A DNA stretch of 64,000 nt from the NCBI GenBank assembly GCA_018818165.1, contig JAHISP010000060.1, positions 62,001-126,000 of the forward strand. Direction: 5' to 3'. The position numbers were made by a program, and so were the translations under genes. Source of the DNA: Bacteroidota bacterium. Its GTDB lineage: Bacteria > Bacteroidota > Ignavibacteria > Ignavibacteriales > Melioribacteraceae. Each line of letters starts with the position of its first letter. Position 1 is the stretch's first letter. Shown here piece by piece: positions 9,539 through 17,534 of this stretch. The notes under the pieces were generated by a model. It was not told the DNA's origin, made no database searches, and saw only the letters and a program-made list of their open reading frames with translations.

Positions 9539-9725
9539 ATAATATTGATTCGTTATATTCAATTTTCGCTATTGTAAATAGTAAAGTTCTCGAATCAGCG
9601 ATTCGAGCTACAATGTAGTGCGATTCGCTGAATCGCAAACAGATACTAACAAAGTAGTAAACTGTATAATAAACCAACATAATTACAACAATGCTCTTAA
9701 AAGTAGAGGTATCTTTTGTAAACAA
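9539..9725. repeat. Interspersed repeat, copy 1 (about 190 bp)
   Basis: This segment is homologous, in reverse complement, to 53005-53200. The best conserved core (9589-9637) holds two palindromes, CTCGAATC-AGC-GATTCGAG and GCGATTC-GCT-GAATCGC, joined by CTACAATGTAGT. The flanks also align, for example TTTAAGAGCATTGTTGTAAT on the minus strand. It sits between the sigma gene and its presumed anti-sigma gene and encodes nothing convincing. It is probably a MITE- or REP-like non-autonomous element. Confidence 0.7.
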
Positions 9726-9798
9726 ACTGATAGTCATAAAATATTATAATGGTGCTAGTTTTTAATAAAAATATCGTCAAAAGTATTAGGATAAAAAG

Positions 9799-10128
9799 AT
9801 GAATAAAAAAGAAAATATTGAAAATGAAATTCAGAAAACTATTAAACAGTTTGAACTGAAGGAACAATTACAACCTAATCCTTATTTTTATACTCGTGTT
9901 AAATCGAGGTTGGAAGAAAGAAGAAATAAACCTAAAAGATTTTACTCCTCAATTCTTCAACCAGCTTTACTAACCGCTTTGGTGGCACTAAACTTAAGCA
10001 CAGCAATTTGGTATTTTAATAGTAATGCGCAATACATCGAAACTAATAGTAAATCAAAGTTAGTGGATATTTTTTCGGAAGATTTCAAAATTGACAATAA
10101 TCAAAATAGTTTAAATATTTTTGAATAG
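9799..10128 (+). CDS. Single-TM protein, candidate anti-sigma factor
   Basis: The 109-residue protein has a charged N-terminal half (about 1-48, cytoplasmic by the positive-inside rule: RRNKPKRFYSS), one TM helix (about 50-70, QPALLTALVALNLSTAIWYF) and a short acidic tail. Size and topology fit a small membrane anti-sigma factor that sequesters the ECF sigma encoded 262 nt upstream. No zinc-binding HxxxCxxC anti-sigma motif is present, so the call rests on position and topology. It ends 9 nt before the CpxP-like gene. Confidence 0.5.
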   Translation: MNKKENIENEIQKTIKQFELKEQLQPNPYFYTRVKSRLEERRNKPKRFYSSILQPALLTALVALNLSTAIWYFNSNAQYIETNSKSKLVDIFSEDFKIDNNQNSLNIFE

Positions 10129-10137
10129 GAAAATACA

Positions 10138-10668
10138 ATGGATATTTTTAAACAAAAGCGTTATTTAGTAATAGTAATTATCATTCTTATAATTCTAAAT
10201 CTTTCAACAATTGTTATGATTTGGATTGGAAGACCACAAGAGTCTAATAAAGAAATACCATATGCTCAGCCAAGAGATATAAAAATAATGCTAAAAAAAG
10301 AGCTTAATTTTAGCAATGAGCAAACAGAAAAATATTTAATGCTGCGAGATAAGCATCAAGAAGTTACTATAAATCTAGAGAAAGAAATTAGAAACCTAAA
10401 AAAGCAAATGTTCGATAAAGTTCTAGAGGATAATAATTCTTCAACTATTTCTGATTCATTACTTAAACTTAGCCTTGAAAAACAGTCTGAACTAGAAAAA
10501 CTGACCTTTAAACATTTTGTTGAGTTAAAAGAATTATGCAACTCAGAACAACAAAAAAAGCTTCAATTACTCATTCATGTAATGTTTGGTCCGCCCAAAG
10601 ATAGAATGAATGAAGGTTTTCAACCACCTCTTCCAAAAGGTGAACTGCCTCCCCCACCCATAAACTAG
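10138..10668 (+). CDS. Membrane-anchored CpxP/Spy-like (heavy-metal-sensor type) protein
   Basis: The 176-residue protein has an uncleaved N-terminal TM helix (about 9-29) and a periplasmic helical domain with Spy/CpxP/ZraP-like pattern: DIKIMLKKELNFSNEQTEKYLMLRDKHQE, then a basic/acidic amphipathic helix. The C-terminus is proline-rich. CpxP/Spy relatives are periplasmic chaperones or metal/stress sensors. Its place beside a sigma/anti-sigma pair suggests that it senses envelope stress or modulates the anti-sigma factor. A terminator follows it. Confidence 0.65.
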   Translation: MDIFKQKRYLVIVIIILIILNLSTIVMIWIGRPQESNKEIPYAQPRDIKIMLKKELNFSNEQTEKYLMLRDKHQEVTINLEKEIRNLKKQMFDKVLEDNNSSTISDSLLKLSLEKQSELEKLTFKHFVELKELCNSEQQKKLQLLIHVMFGPPKDRMNEGFQPPLPKGELPPPPIN

Positions 10669-10688
10669 AAAAAAAGTTTTAATAGTAG

Positions 10689-10724
10689 AAAGTCCAATAT
10701 TTGATAAATAATGGACTTTTTCTT
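10689..10724 (+). terminator. Rho-independent terminator of the sigma operon
   Basis: AAAGTCCA (10689-10696) pairs with TGGACTTT (10712-10719), followed by a T-rich tail (TTTTC). It separates the sigma operon from the second ECF-driven unit. Confidence 0.75.
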
Positions 10725-10827
10725 TTTATCCCATGTTCGCCTGTGCATTGATTGTTGTTATTATTTATCATTTGCTCACTTTAGTAACATTACATAATTG
10801 AATTAATAGAATAATATTTTATTTCAC

Positions 10828-10857
10828 CACAAGTTTTTTGAAAAACCATCGTCTTAA
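10828..10857 (+). promoter_or_regulatory. Second ECF-type promoter (CpxP-like/DUF1566 unit)
   Basis: CACAAGTTTTTT, 9 nt, then TCGTCTTAA. The length is the same (30 nt) and both end blocks are the same as in 8916-8945. The start codon of the next gene is 45 nt downstream, with an AAGGAG Shine-Dalgarno sequence. This marks the CpxP-like/DUF1566 unit as part of the sigma factor's own regulon. Confidence 0.65.
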
Positions 10858-10901
10858 CAAATAGAACAACAAATAAGCAAAATAAAAAAAGGAGAATTAC
10901 A

Positions 10902-11321
10902 ATGAACAAACCCAAAATATTCAACAATCTTAGCAAATTGATTTTGAGTGCTATAATATTAGTTAGCAGTAGTTTAATTGCTCAACCTAGACAAGATATG
11001 AAACATCCCCCAATTCCAGATGAAAAACAAATAATGAAAATGGTGGATGAATTATCTACAGATCTTGATTTAAACAGCGAACAGAAAACCCAAATTACTG
11101 AACTATTTAAAAACCATTTTGCCGAATTAAAAACTAAAATGGAAAACCATGAACTAGCTGAACAAAAAGATAGACAAGAAATGGAAGGTTTTAGAGATAA
11201 TTTTGCAGCAAAAGTAAAGAGTATTTTGACAGAAGAACAAAAACTTAAATTCGACGATTTCATGAAAAATCATGAACCAAACCATGGACAAAAGCCTGAG
11301 CATATGAGGCCAAGAGATTAA
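10902..11321 (+). CDS. Secreted CpxP/Spy-family protein
   Basis: The 139-residue protein starts at ATG 10902 after AAGGAG. A signal peptide (about 1-28, ending SSSLIAQ) is followed by a Spy/CpxP-like helical body with two LTxxQ-like repeats: DLDLNSEQKTQITELFKNHF and ILTEEQKLKFDDFM. The C-terminus is His/Pro-rich (HEPNHGQKPEHMRPRD), which may bind metal. It is preceded by the ECF promoter and followed 22 nt later by the DUF1566-like gene. Confidence 0.7.
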   Translation: MNKPKIFNNLSKLILSAIILVSSSLIAQPRQDMKHPPIPDEKQIMKMVDELSTDLDLNSEQKTQITELFKNHFAELKTKMENHELAEQKDRQEMEGFRDNFAAKVKSILTEEQKLKFDDFMKNHEPNHGQKPEHMRPRD

Positions 11322-11343
11322 ATTAAATTAGGAGTTAAAAATA

Positions 11344-12885
11344 ATGAAATGGAAATTAAAGTTTCACATGAAAAGTATTTTAATATTAATATTTATTTCA
11401 AGTTATGCTTTGTTAGCACAAACATATAAAATTGTTGATACAGGGCAAAACAAGTTTTATGGAAATATTAGTGAAATTACTAAACCATCTGCTGGTGAAA
11501 ATTTTTATGGACAGGATGCGCAATTTGATGGATATCAACCATCATACACCGATAACGGTGATGGTACCATTACTGATAATGTTACTGGTTTAATATGGCA
11601 AAAATCATTTATAACACTTACTTGGAGCGATGCCGAGTCTGAAGCTGCGTCTGCAAATACAGGTGGATATACAGATTGGCGAGTTCCGACAATTAAAGAA
11701 TTGTATTCTTTAATCTTATTCACAGGAAATCAAGGCAGTGGATCACCTGAATCAACTACACCTCCCATTGATGCTGTTCCGTTTATTGACACCTTTTATT
11801 TCGATTTTGAGTATGGTCAAACTGCTCGTTACATCGATGCTCAATATGTTACTAACACAGTTTATACTTCAACAACAATGGACGGAAACGCAACTTTTTT
11901 TGGGGTAAATTTTGCTGATGGACGAATTAAAGGTTATCCTCAATTTAGACGCGACAGTGTGCCTTACTATGCAAGATTTGTAAGAAGCAACGCCAATTAC
12001 GGCAAAAATAATTTTGAAGACAATGAAAACAATACTATTACTGATAAATCAACTGATTTGATGTGGACTCAATTTGATAGCGGAAGTGAAGGAGTTGCTT
12101 CTCTCCTTTCAAACTATACTAAAAGTAACGGCTCATTAAACTGGGAAGAAGCTTTGGATTTTGCAGAGAAGTTTTCTTTTGCTGGATATGATGATTGGAG
12201 ACTTCCAAATGCAAAAGAACTTCACAGTATATTAGACTATACTCGTTCACCCGATGCAACAAATTCACCTGCTATTAATGAAGTTTTTGAAACCACTTCA
12301 ATAATTAATGAAGATAATCAAGATGATTATCCAGGATTCTGGACATCTACAACATTTAATCCAGGTACGGACGCTGTGGTTATTTTTTTTGGAAGAGCAC
12401 TCGGCTATATGGATTTTGGCTCAGGCAGCCAATTTTATGATGTTCATGGGGCAGGTGCGCAAAGAACTGACCCGAAAACTGGAGAGCCTACTTACGGATT
12501 CGGTCCACAAGGAGATGTGAGAAGGGTTTACAATTATGTTCGCTTAGTTCGTGATATAAATTTAACAGACATCAAAGAAAATAGTTCAGATGCTTCAAAA
12601 ATTCCAGATAGTTATGAACTTAAACAAAATTATCCAAATCCTTTTAACCCAAGTACAACAATAACGTATTCAATTCCAAATGATGGAAGTAGTGAAACAT
12701 CAAAAGTGAAACTAATAGTTTATGATGTGCTTGGAAATGAAATTGCAACACTTGTAAATGAACAGCAAATATCTGGATTTTATGAAGTTAAATTTGATGC
12801 CAAAAATTTAACTTCTGGAATTTATTTTTATCGCATGCAAAGTGGCAATTTTAGCCAAAGCAAAAAAATGATTTTTGTTAAATAA
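11344..12885 (+). CDS. DUF1566 (Lcl C-terminal-like) T9SS-exported protein
   Basis: The 513-residue protein has a signal peptide (ending SSYALLAQ). Two DUF1566/Lcl-like repeats follow, each with the signature of a tag line plus 'DWR(V/L)P' block: DNGDGTITDNVTGLIWQK with DWRVPTIKELYSL, and NTITDKSTDLMWTQ with DWRLPNAKELHSIL. Residues about 425-513 are a type A T9SS sorting domain (YELKQNYPNPFNPSTTI ... SGIYFYRM). Lcl-type domains occur in adhesins, and surface adhesion is a plausible role. It is co-transcribed with the CpxP-like gene under the second ECF promoter, so the ECF system appears to control a surface protein. Confidence 0.8.
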   Translation: MKWKLKFHMKSILILIFISSYALLAQTYKIVDTGQNKFYGNISEITKPSAGENFYGQDAQFDGYQPSYTDNGDGTITDNVTGLIWQKSFITLTWSDAESEAASANTGGYTDWRVPTIKELYSLILFTGNQGSGSPESTTPPIDAVPFIDTFYFDFEYGQTARYIDAQYVTNTVYTSTTMDGNATFFGVNFADGRIKGYPQFRRDSVPYYARFVRSNANYGKNNFEDNENNTITDKSTDLMWTQFDSGSEGVASLLSNYTKSNGSLNWEEALDFAEKFSFAGYDDWRLPNAKELHSILDYTRSPDATNSPAINEVFETTSIINEDNQDDYPGFWTSTTFNPGTDAVVIFFGRALGYMDFGSGSQFYDVHGAGAQRTDPKTGEPTYGFGPQGDVRRVYNYVRLVRDINLTDIKENSSDASKIPDSYELKQNYPNPFNPSTTITYSIPNDGSSETSKVKLIVYDVLGNEIATLVNEQQISGFYEVKFDAKNLTSGIYFYRMQSGNFSQSKKMIFVK

Positions 12886-12915
12886 TGAATGTGTTCGGTT
12901 TTTAGGCTGAAAATA

Positions 12916-12967
12916 AACCGTTGAAACGGTTATCTGATAGCTAAATTATTAATAACCCACGACTTAA
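12916..12967. repeat. Left half of a REP/BIME-like palindromic repeat split by the IS
   Basis: The segment contains palindrome AACCGTT-GA-AACGGTT (12916-12931) and half palindrome AACCCACGAC (12954-12963) plus TTAA (12964-12967). The mirror pieces lie at 14672-14725 beyond the IS. Confidence 0.7.
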
Positions 12968-14671
12968 GAGGCTGTGTGAAAAGCCTCAATTGTTGGCCTT
13001 TAATTATTTATATTTTTGTAATTCCATTGCTACTTTTTATATAATCTAAATTAATGGGAAAACATACAACTTATTGCACTAAAACAAAAAAAACAAAGAG
13101 CATCTTATGCAGATACCCAATCATAACCAATTATTAGTTCCATTATATTGTCAAAAGACTCAATATTAAGCAATCTCTTTATATTGTAAGCAGTTGAGTA
13201 TATATTTATTTCTGTTGAAACTTTTTCTTTTCCTCTTAGTAACAACGGTATTTTTCCCATCCAATATTTTAGTGTTCCAAATGGGTGCTCTACTATTGTT
13301 TTTCTTTTATTTACTTTTGCTTTTGAGAATACTTGTTCCATTCTCTTTTTATAACTTTCAACCCATTCAATATTTGATGGTCTATATAAAATTCTACCAC
13401 TTTTCGATTTTGTGCATTCTGCTCTTAATTTACATCCATCACATTCTAGCCCTTGATACATATCGGAATAACCATTCTTTCTTTCCTTGTTCTTTTGTTT
13501 TAATACTAGTGGTTTCCTTTCCGAACAAATATACTCATCTTTTTCCTTATTGTATTTGAACTCTGAAACTTCTTTTTTCTCGTCTGGTATTGCTACATAA
13601 CATTTAATTTCTTCGTCCAATTCTAATTCTTCTATTTTGGTTGGTTTGTAATAGCCTTTATCTGCCAATACTTCTTCTGGTTTCTTGCCTATTTCTTCTT
13701 CTATAGAATTTACCATTGGCTCTAATTGATTTAAGTCATTCTCCTCATCTGTCACTTCTGTGTCTGCTATCATATTATGCTTTGAATCAACTCCCGATTG
13801 AATATTATAGGCTGGGATAAATCCATCTCTACTTTTCATTAGTCGGGCTTCTTTGTCTGAGAGACTCACGCTGCTTCGGTTATTCTCTTCTAAAAATCTT
13901 TTTGCTTCTACCAGTTTTTCTATCTTTGCTTGTGAGACTATATATTTGTCCAATAGTATTTTGTTTATATCTGCACCAATATATTCTGTTGCTAATTCTT
14001 CTTCTAAGGATTCTAATGTATCATTAGATTGTAGTTTTAGTAAATATTCTTCTATATTCTTATTCAAGTTCTCTAATCTTTTTTCTATCTTTTTTACCGT
14101 TAACATATCTTTACTGGCATATGCCTTTATTTTTGTCCCATCTATTGCTACTGTTTTTCCTTCTATATATCCGGTAGAGCGTAAGAACTTGCGAAATGAT
14201 TTCGTTAATTGCTTTATCGAATCTCCATTTTCTTTTCTGTAATTAGATATAACCCAATGGTCTGGTTGTAAATCTCCCAGCAGCCACTTTACTTCTATAT
14301 TCCGCTTTGTTTCTGATTCTAATTTACGGGAACTACTTATTCCGTGTAAATAACCATAAATATATAGCTTTAAGAAAGTTATATCATGATATCTGGGGCG
14401 CCCAATATTATCTTCTTTTGCTTTTGTGAATTTGTCTCTTTGACTATTATAAATTTTATCAACTAAAACATCCATTATTCTTATTGGATTGTCTGGTGCA
14501 TTCGACAAATCCAAACTGTTCATCATATTTAGCTGATTACGATCTTGAGGTTGTATATATATCATAATATTGTCTTACTTAATTCTATTTATTTTGTATA
14601 TAAATATAACTATTTTATCACATTTGTTAACCAAAATCTTTTCCCTTGACTTCGACTTTTCACACAGCCTC
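12968..14671 (-). mobile_element. IS1182-like insertion sequence (1704 bp)
   Basis: Perfect 16-bp terminal inverted repeats, GAGGCTGTGTGAAAAG at 12968-12983 and its complement at 14656-14671, enclose one intact transposase gene. TTAA flanks both ends (12964-12967, 14672-14675) and reads as a 4-bp target duplication. Removing the IS and one TTAA restores a perfect 24-bp palindrome (arm AACCCACGAC). The left end also carries a small internal hairpin (GAGGCT...AAGCCTC). Confidence 0.9.
13105..14565 (-). CDS. IS1182-family DDE transposase
   Basis: The 486-residue protein has a DUF772-type N-terminal region (RPRYHDITFLKLYIYGYLHG, about 52-75) and a DDE catalytic core: first Asp in TVAIDGTKIKAYAS, second in EEVLADKGYY, and Glu in KTIVEHPFGTLKYWMG. 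A CDGCKLRAECTKS cysteine cluster (about 390-402) is typical of the family. The gene looks full length and undamaged, so the copy may be active. It lies inside matched terminal repeats and a clean target duplication. Confidence 0.9.
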   Translation of the reverse strand: MIYIQPQDRNQLNMMNSLDLSNAPDNPIRIMDVLVDKIYNSQRDKFTKAKEDNIGRPRYHDITFLKLYIYGYLHGISSSRKLESETKRNIEVKWLLGDLQPDHWVISNYRKENGDSIKQLTKSFRKFLRSTGYIEGKTVAIDGTKIKAYASKDMLTVKKIEKRLENLNKNIEEYLLKLQSNDTLESLEEELATEYIGADINKILLDKYIVSQAKIEKLVEAKRFLEENNRSSVSLSDKEARLMKSRDGFIPAYNIQSGVDSKHNMIADTEVTDEENDLNQLEPMVNSIEEEIGKKPEEVLADKGYYKPTKIEELELDEEIKCYVAIPDEKKEVSEFKYNKEKDEYICSERKPLVLKQKNKERKNGYSDMYQGLECDGCKLRAECTKSKSGRILYRPSNIEWVESYKKRMEQVFSKAKVNKRKTIVEHPFGTLKYWMGKIPLLLRGKEKVSTEINIYSTAYNIKRLLNIESFDNIMELIIGYDWVSA

Positions 14672-14725
14672 TTAAGTCGTGGGTTAGTGGTAAAAGGACA
14701 AAAATCTTTAACGGTTTTAACCGTT
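14672..14725. repeat. Right half of the split REP/BIME-like repeat
   Basis: TTAA and GTCGTGGGTT (14672-14685) complete the central palindrome. AACGGTT-TT-AACCGTT (14710-14725) mirrors the left outer palindrome. The original element therefore had three palindromes over about 110 bp. Confidence 0.7.
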
Positions 14726-14784
14726 TAAAACCTTTTTAAAGTAGACTCATAAATATTAGAGTTTAGTAATTTAATTAAGAATAA

Positions 14785-15153
14785 TCATTGTATTCTAAAT
14801 CCAAAACTAAGCATTTGGTCAATATCGTTTTCACTAATATAACAATGAATACGGTCGCCTCTGGGACAATTACAAGCAGCACAAGTTGCATCGTAAGGAA
14901 AAGACTGCTCTAGTTTATAAATTAAGATACCTAAGTTTTCAAAATATTGTTCAAATATTTGAAGCTTTTTGGTATCAGTAAACTTTGAATACAATTCATA
15001 ATCATCATTGTTTTTTTCTAACCAGTCTTGTTCCCAAGTATTTCCCATGCATTGTATTGGGTCAATTGTTACCCACTGACGATTTGCATCCTCTTTACAA
15101 GCCTGAAAAAATACTCCAAGAAAAAGGATTACTGATAATAGAAAATATTTCAT
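14785..15153 (-). CDS. Small Cys-containing lipoprotein of unknown function
   Basis: This 122-residue protein, starting at ATG 15153, has a lipoprotein signal peptide with lipobox FFQAC. The mature part holds a cysteine cluster, CAACNCPRGDRIHC, near residues 91-104 and an isolated Cys in PIQCMG, which might bind metal or form disulfides. I recognise no family. I chose ATG 15153 rather than 15159 because it gives the standard 4-nt ATGA overlap with the epimerase stop. The pair is thus translationally coupled and may act together. Confidence 0.6.
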   Translation of the reverse strand: MKYFLLSVILFLGVFFQACKEDANRQWVTIDPIQCMGNTWEQDWLEKNNDDYELYSKFTDTKKLQIFEQYFENLGILIYKLEQSFPYDATCAACNCPRGDRIHCYISENDIDQMLSFGFRIQ

Positions 15154-16142
15154 AACCATTTCTCTTTTTTATACCAATCAATAGTTGCCTTCATTCCCTC
15201 ATCAAGCGAATACTTTTCTACAAATCCTAAATCCTTTTGAGCTTTTGTGGTGTCACATGTCCAAGCTTCTTGAACAAAATCACGAGCTTTTTCAAGATTA
15301 AACGTAGCTGGTTTGCTGCTAAACATTGAGAAAAATTGGGCAAATGCAGCAACTATGTAAACAAGGAAATGAGGTAATCTTAAATTAATTGCACCTTTTC
15401 CCATTGCATTTTTTATAACTTTGCCAATTTGAGGCCAATTATAAAACTCTTTTGAACTGATAAAGTAAGTTTCACCTTTCGCAATTTCTGATGTTGCGGC
15501 AAGATAAATTCCTTGTACTAAATCTTTAACATATATTATACTCAACTCTTTTCTGTTAAATCCAACAAGAGTCATTAATCCTTGTTTATATGTTTTGAAG
15601 ACTAAATAAATCTCAGTATCGCGGTCGCCATATATTGCTGGTGGGCGCACAATTGTAATTGGTAATTTATCCATGTATTTTTTTGCCAATTCCTCTTGCG
15701 CAACTTTACTTCTTCCATAGGTTGTAATTGGATTTGGAATACTTTCTTCATCTACTGGAAAATCAAGTTTTGAAGGTCCACTTGCGGTTAAACTACTAAC
15801 AATTAGAACTCTTTTTATATTTGGAGCAACTTCTAAAACTGCGTCTAATAAATTTCTTGTTGTTTCAACATTTCCTTTAAAATAACCTTCTTCTGTTTTT
15901 GCTTTTACAACTCCCGCAACGTGATAAAGAAAATCAATATCTTTCAATATTATTTTCAATGAGTTAAAATCAAATAAACCTGAATCGTGAATTACTACAT
16001 TTTTACCTTCTAACCAACGTAAACTGCTACTTCTTCTTACAATACAGTGAACTTCATCTCCCTTTTCTAAAAGATAATCAACTAAATGGCTTCCTACAAA
16101 ACCACTTGCACCTGTTACTACTGATATATTTTTTGTGATCAT
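15150..16142 (-). CDS. SDR-type NAD(P)-dependent epimerase/reductase, candidate ceramide reductase (CerR-like)
   Basis: The 330-residue extended SDR has the nucleotide-binding motif VTGASGFVGSHL at residues 9-20, HVAGVVKA, the catalytic YGRSK motif and VRPPAIYGDRD. It is divergently paired (123-nt gap) with a serine palmitoyltransferase gene and close to a GNAT-like acyltransferase. In Caulobacter, Spt, bCerS (a GNAT-like acyltransferase) and CerR (an NAD-dependent epimerase/dehydratase homologue) make ceramide, so this gene could reduce the 3-keto group of the sphingoid intermediate. That role is inferred from context. On sequence alone it could be any sugar epimerase or ketoreductase. Confidence 0.65.
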   Translation of the reverse strand: MITKNISVVTGASGFVGSHLVDYLLEKGDEVHCIVRRSSSLRWLEGKNVVIHDSGLFDFNSLKIILKDIDFLYHVAGVVKAKTEEGYFKGNVETTRNLLDAVLEVAPNIKRVLIVSSLTASGPSKLDFPVDEESIPNPITTYGRSKVAQEELAKKYMDKLPITIVRPPAIYGDRDTEIYLVFKTYKQGLMTLVGFNRKELSIIYVKDLVQGIYLAATSEIAKGETYFISSKEFYNWPQIGKVIKNAMGKGAINLRLPHFLVYIVAAFAQFFSMFSSKPATFNLEKARDFVQEAWTCDTTKAQKDLGFVEKYSLDEGMKATIDWYKKEKWL

Positions 16143-16265
16143 AAAACATCTTATATTTTGTTTTCAAAATTGGATTAATATCTATTAAATGGTAAATTAG
16201 CAAGTTAAATTTATACTAAAAATACTAATTATAAAATACATTTTTATACTATTATTGGAGAAACA

Positions 16266-17456
16266 TTGGATTTATTCAAAAAATGTTATGATTTTACTCG
16301 TGCAGATGAAATAAAAAAAACAGGACTATATCCTTATTTCCGAGCAATTGAAGAAAATGAAGGGCCATTAGTTCACATTGAAGGGCGCGAAGTTATTATG
16401 GCTGGTTCAAATAATTATTTAGGACTAACTGCTCATCCCAAAGTAAAAGAAGCTTCTATTAAAGCTATTGAAAAATATGGAACTGGTTGTTCTGGCTCGC
16501 GTTATTTGACCGGTACACTTGAATTGCATTTAGAACTTGAAAGAAAAATGGCAAAGTTTTTTGGCGTTGAAGCTGTTCTTCTTTATAGTACTGGTTACCA
16601 AACAGGACAAGGTGTAATTCCTACTCTTGTGCAACGTGGTGAATATGTTGTATCTGATAAAGATAATCACGCATCAATTCAAATTGCTACAATGATGGCA
16701 AAAGGTATGTCCGCAGATTTATCAAGATATAAGCACAATGATATGGCTGATTTGGAAAGAGTTTTGAATAAAATTCCCAAAGAAACTCCAAAACTAATTG
16801 TTAGTGATGGTGTATTTAGCACAGGTGGTGAAATAGTTGAATTAGATAAATTAGTTGCTCTCGCAAAAGAACATAATGCGCGTACTCTTATTGATGACGC
16901 ACACGCAGTTGGCGTTATTGGAAAAGGTGGACGTGGTACCGCAAGCGAATTTAATTTAGTTGGCGATGTTGATTTAACAATGGGTACTTTTAGCAAGACG
17001 TTTGCCTCACTTGGTGGATTTATTGCTGGTAAAGCAAAAGTTGTTGATTATATTAAACATCATAGCGCTGCTTTAATTTTTTCTGCTTCCCCAACTCCTG
17101 CCTCTGTTGCTGCTGCAATGGCTGCTTTGGAAATTCTTGAAGCAGAACCATGGAGAGTTGATAAATTAATTTATAACGCAAATTATATTCGTAAAGGTTT
17201 AACCGAAGCTGGTTTTAACGTTATTGATGGAAGAACTGGAATTGTTCCTGTAATTGTTGGAAATGATGAAATTGCTTTCAAAATGTGGCGAATGTTATTT
17301 GATGCTGGTGTTTTTGTTAATGTTTTCATTTCACCAGGCGTACCAGAAGGAAGACAAATGATGCGCACTAGTTACATGGCAACACACGAAGAATCACATC
17401 TTGACCAAATAATTGATGTATTTAAAAAAGTAGGGACTGAATTGGGATTGGTTTAA
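16266..17456 (+). CDS. spt: Serine palmitoyltransferase-like alpha-oxoamine synthase
   Basis: The 396-residue PLP enzyme belongs to the alpha-oxoamine synthase family. The PLP lysine is Lys244 in [14 protein letters not shown]-stacking His135 lies in DKDNHAS, and [10 protein letters not shown] holds the Asp/His pair. The TFSK...SLGG active-site form and [13 protein letters not shown] region resemble Bacteroidetes serine palmitoyltransferases more than KBL or BioF (which have TLGKA). The expected reaction is serine + acyl-CoA to 3-ketodihydrosphingosine. The TTG start at 16266 is supported by GGAG five nt upstream. The neighbouring SDR reductase and GNAT acyltransferase fit ceramide synthesis. 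KBL activity remains an alternative. Confidence 0.75.
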   Translation: MDLFKKCYDFTRADEIKKTGLYPYFRAIEENEGPLVHIEGREVIMAGSNNYLGLTAHPKVKEASIKAIEKYGTGCSGSRYLTGTLELHLELERKMAKFFGVEAVLLYSTGYQTGQGVIPTLVQRGEYVVSDKDNHASIQIATMMAKGMSADLSRYKHNDMADLERVLNKIPKETPKLIVSDGVFSTGGEIVELDKLVALAKEHNARTLIDDAHAVGVIGKGGRGTASEFNLVGDVDLTMGTFSKTFASLGGFIAGKAKVVDYIKHHSAALIFSASPTPASVAAAMAALEILEAEPWRVDKLIYNANYIRKGLTEAGFNVIDGRTGIVPVIVGNDEIAFKMWRMLFDAGVFVNVFISPGVPEGRQMMRTSYMATHEESHLDQIIDVFKKVGTELGLV

Positions 17457-17485
17457 TTGTTTCAATTTACAAATTATATTTTTAG

Positions 17486-17523
17486 GCTCAATGATGTTGT
17501 TTTCATCACTGAGCTTTTTTTTT
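17486..17523 (+). terminator. Terminator/attenuator between spt and the acyltransferase gene
   Basis: Arms GCTCAATGATG and CATCACTGAGC (17486-17514) are followed by nine Ts. The next gene starts 12 nt later, so the T-run may set the expression ratio of the two genes rather than end the operon completely. Confidence 0.7.
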
Positions 17524-17534
17524 AAGGAGTTTTT

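Noticed and set aside
13194-14242. ORFs on the plus strand opposite the transposase
   Set aside because: They are antisense shadows of an intact DDE transposase gene with all catalytic motifs.
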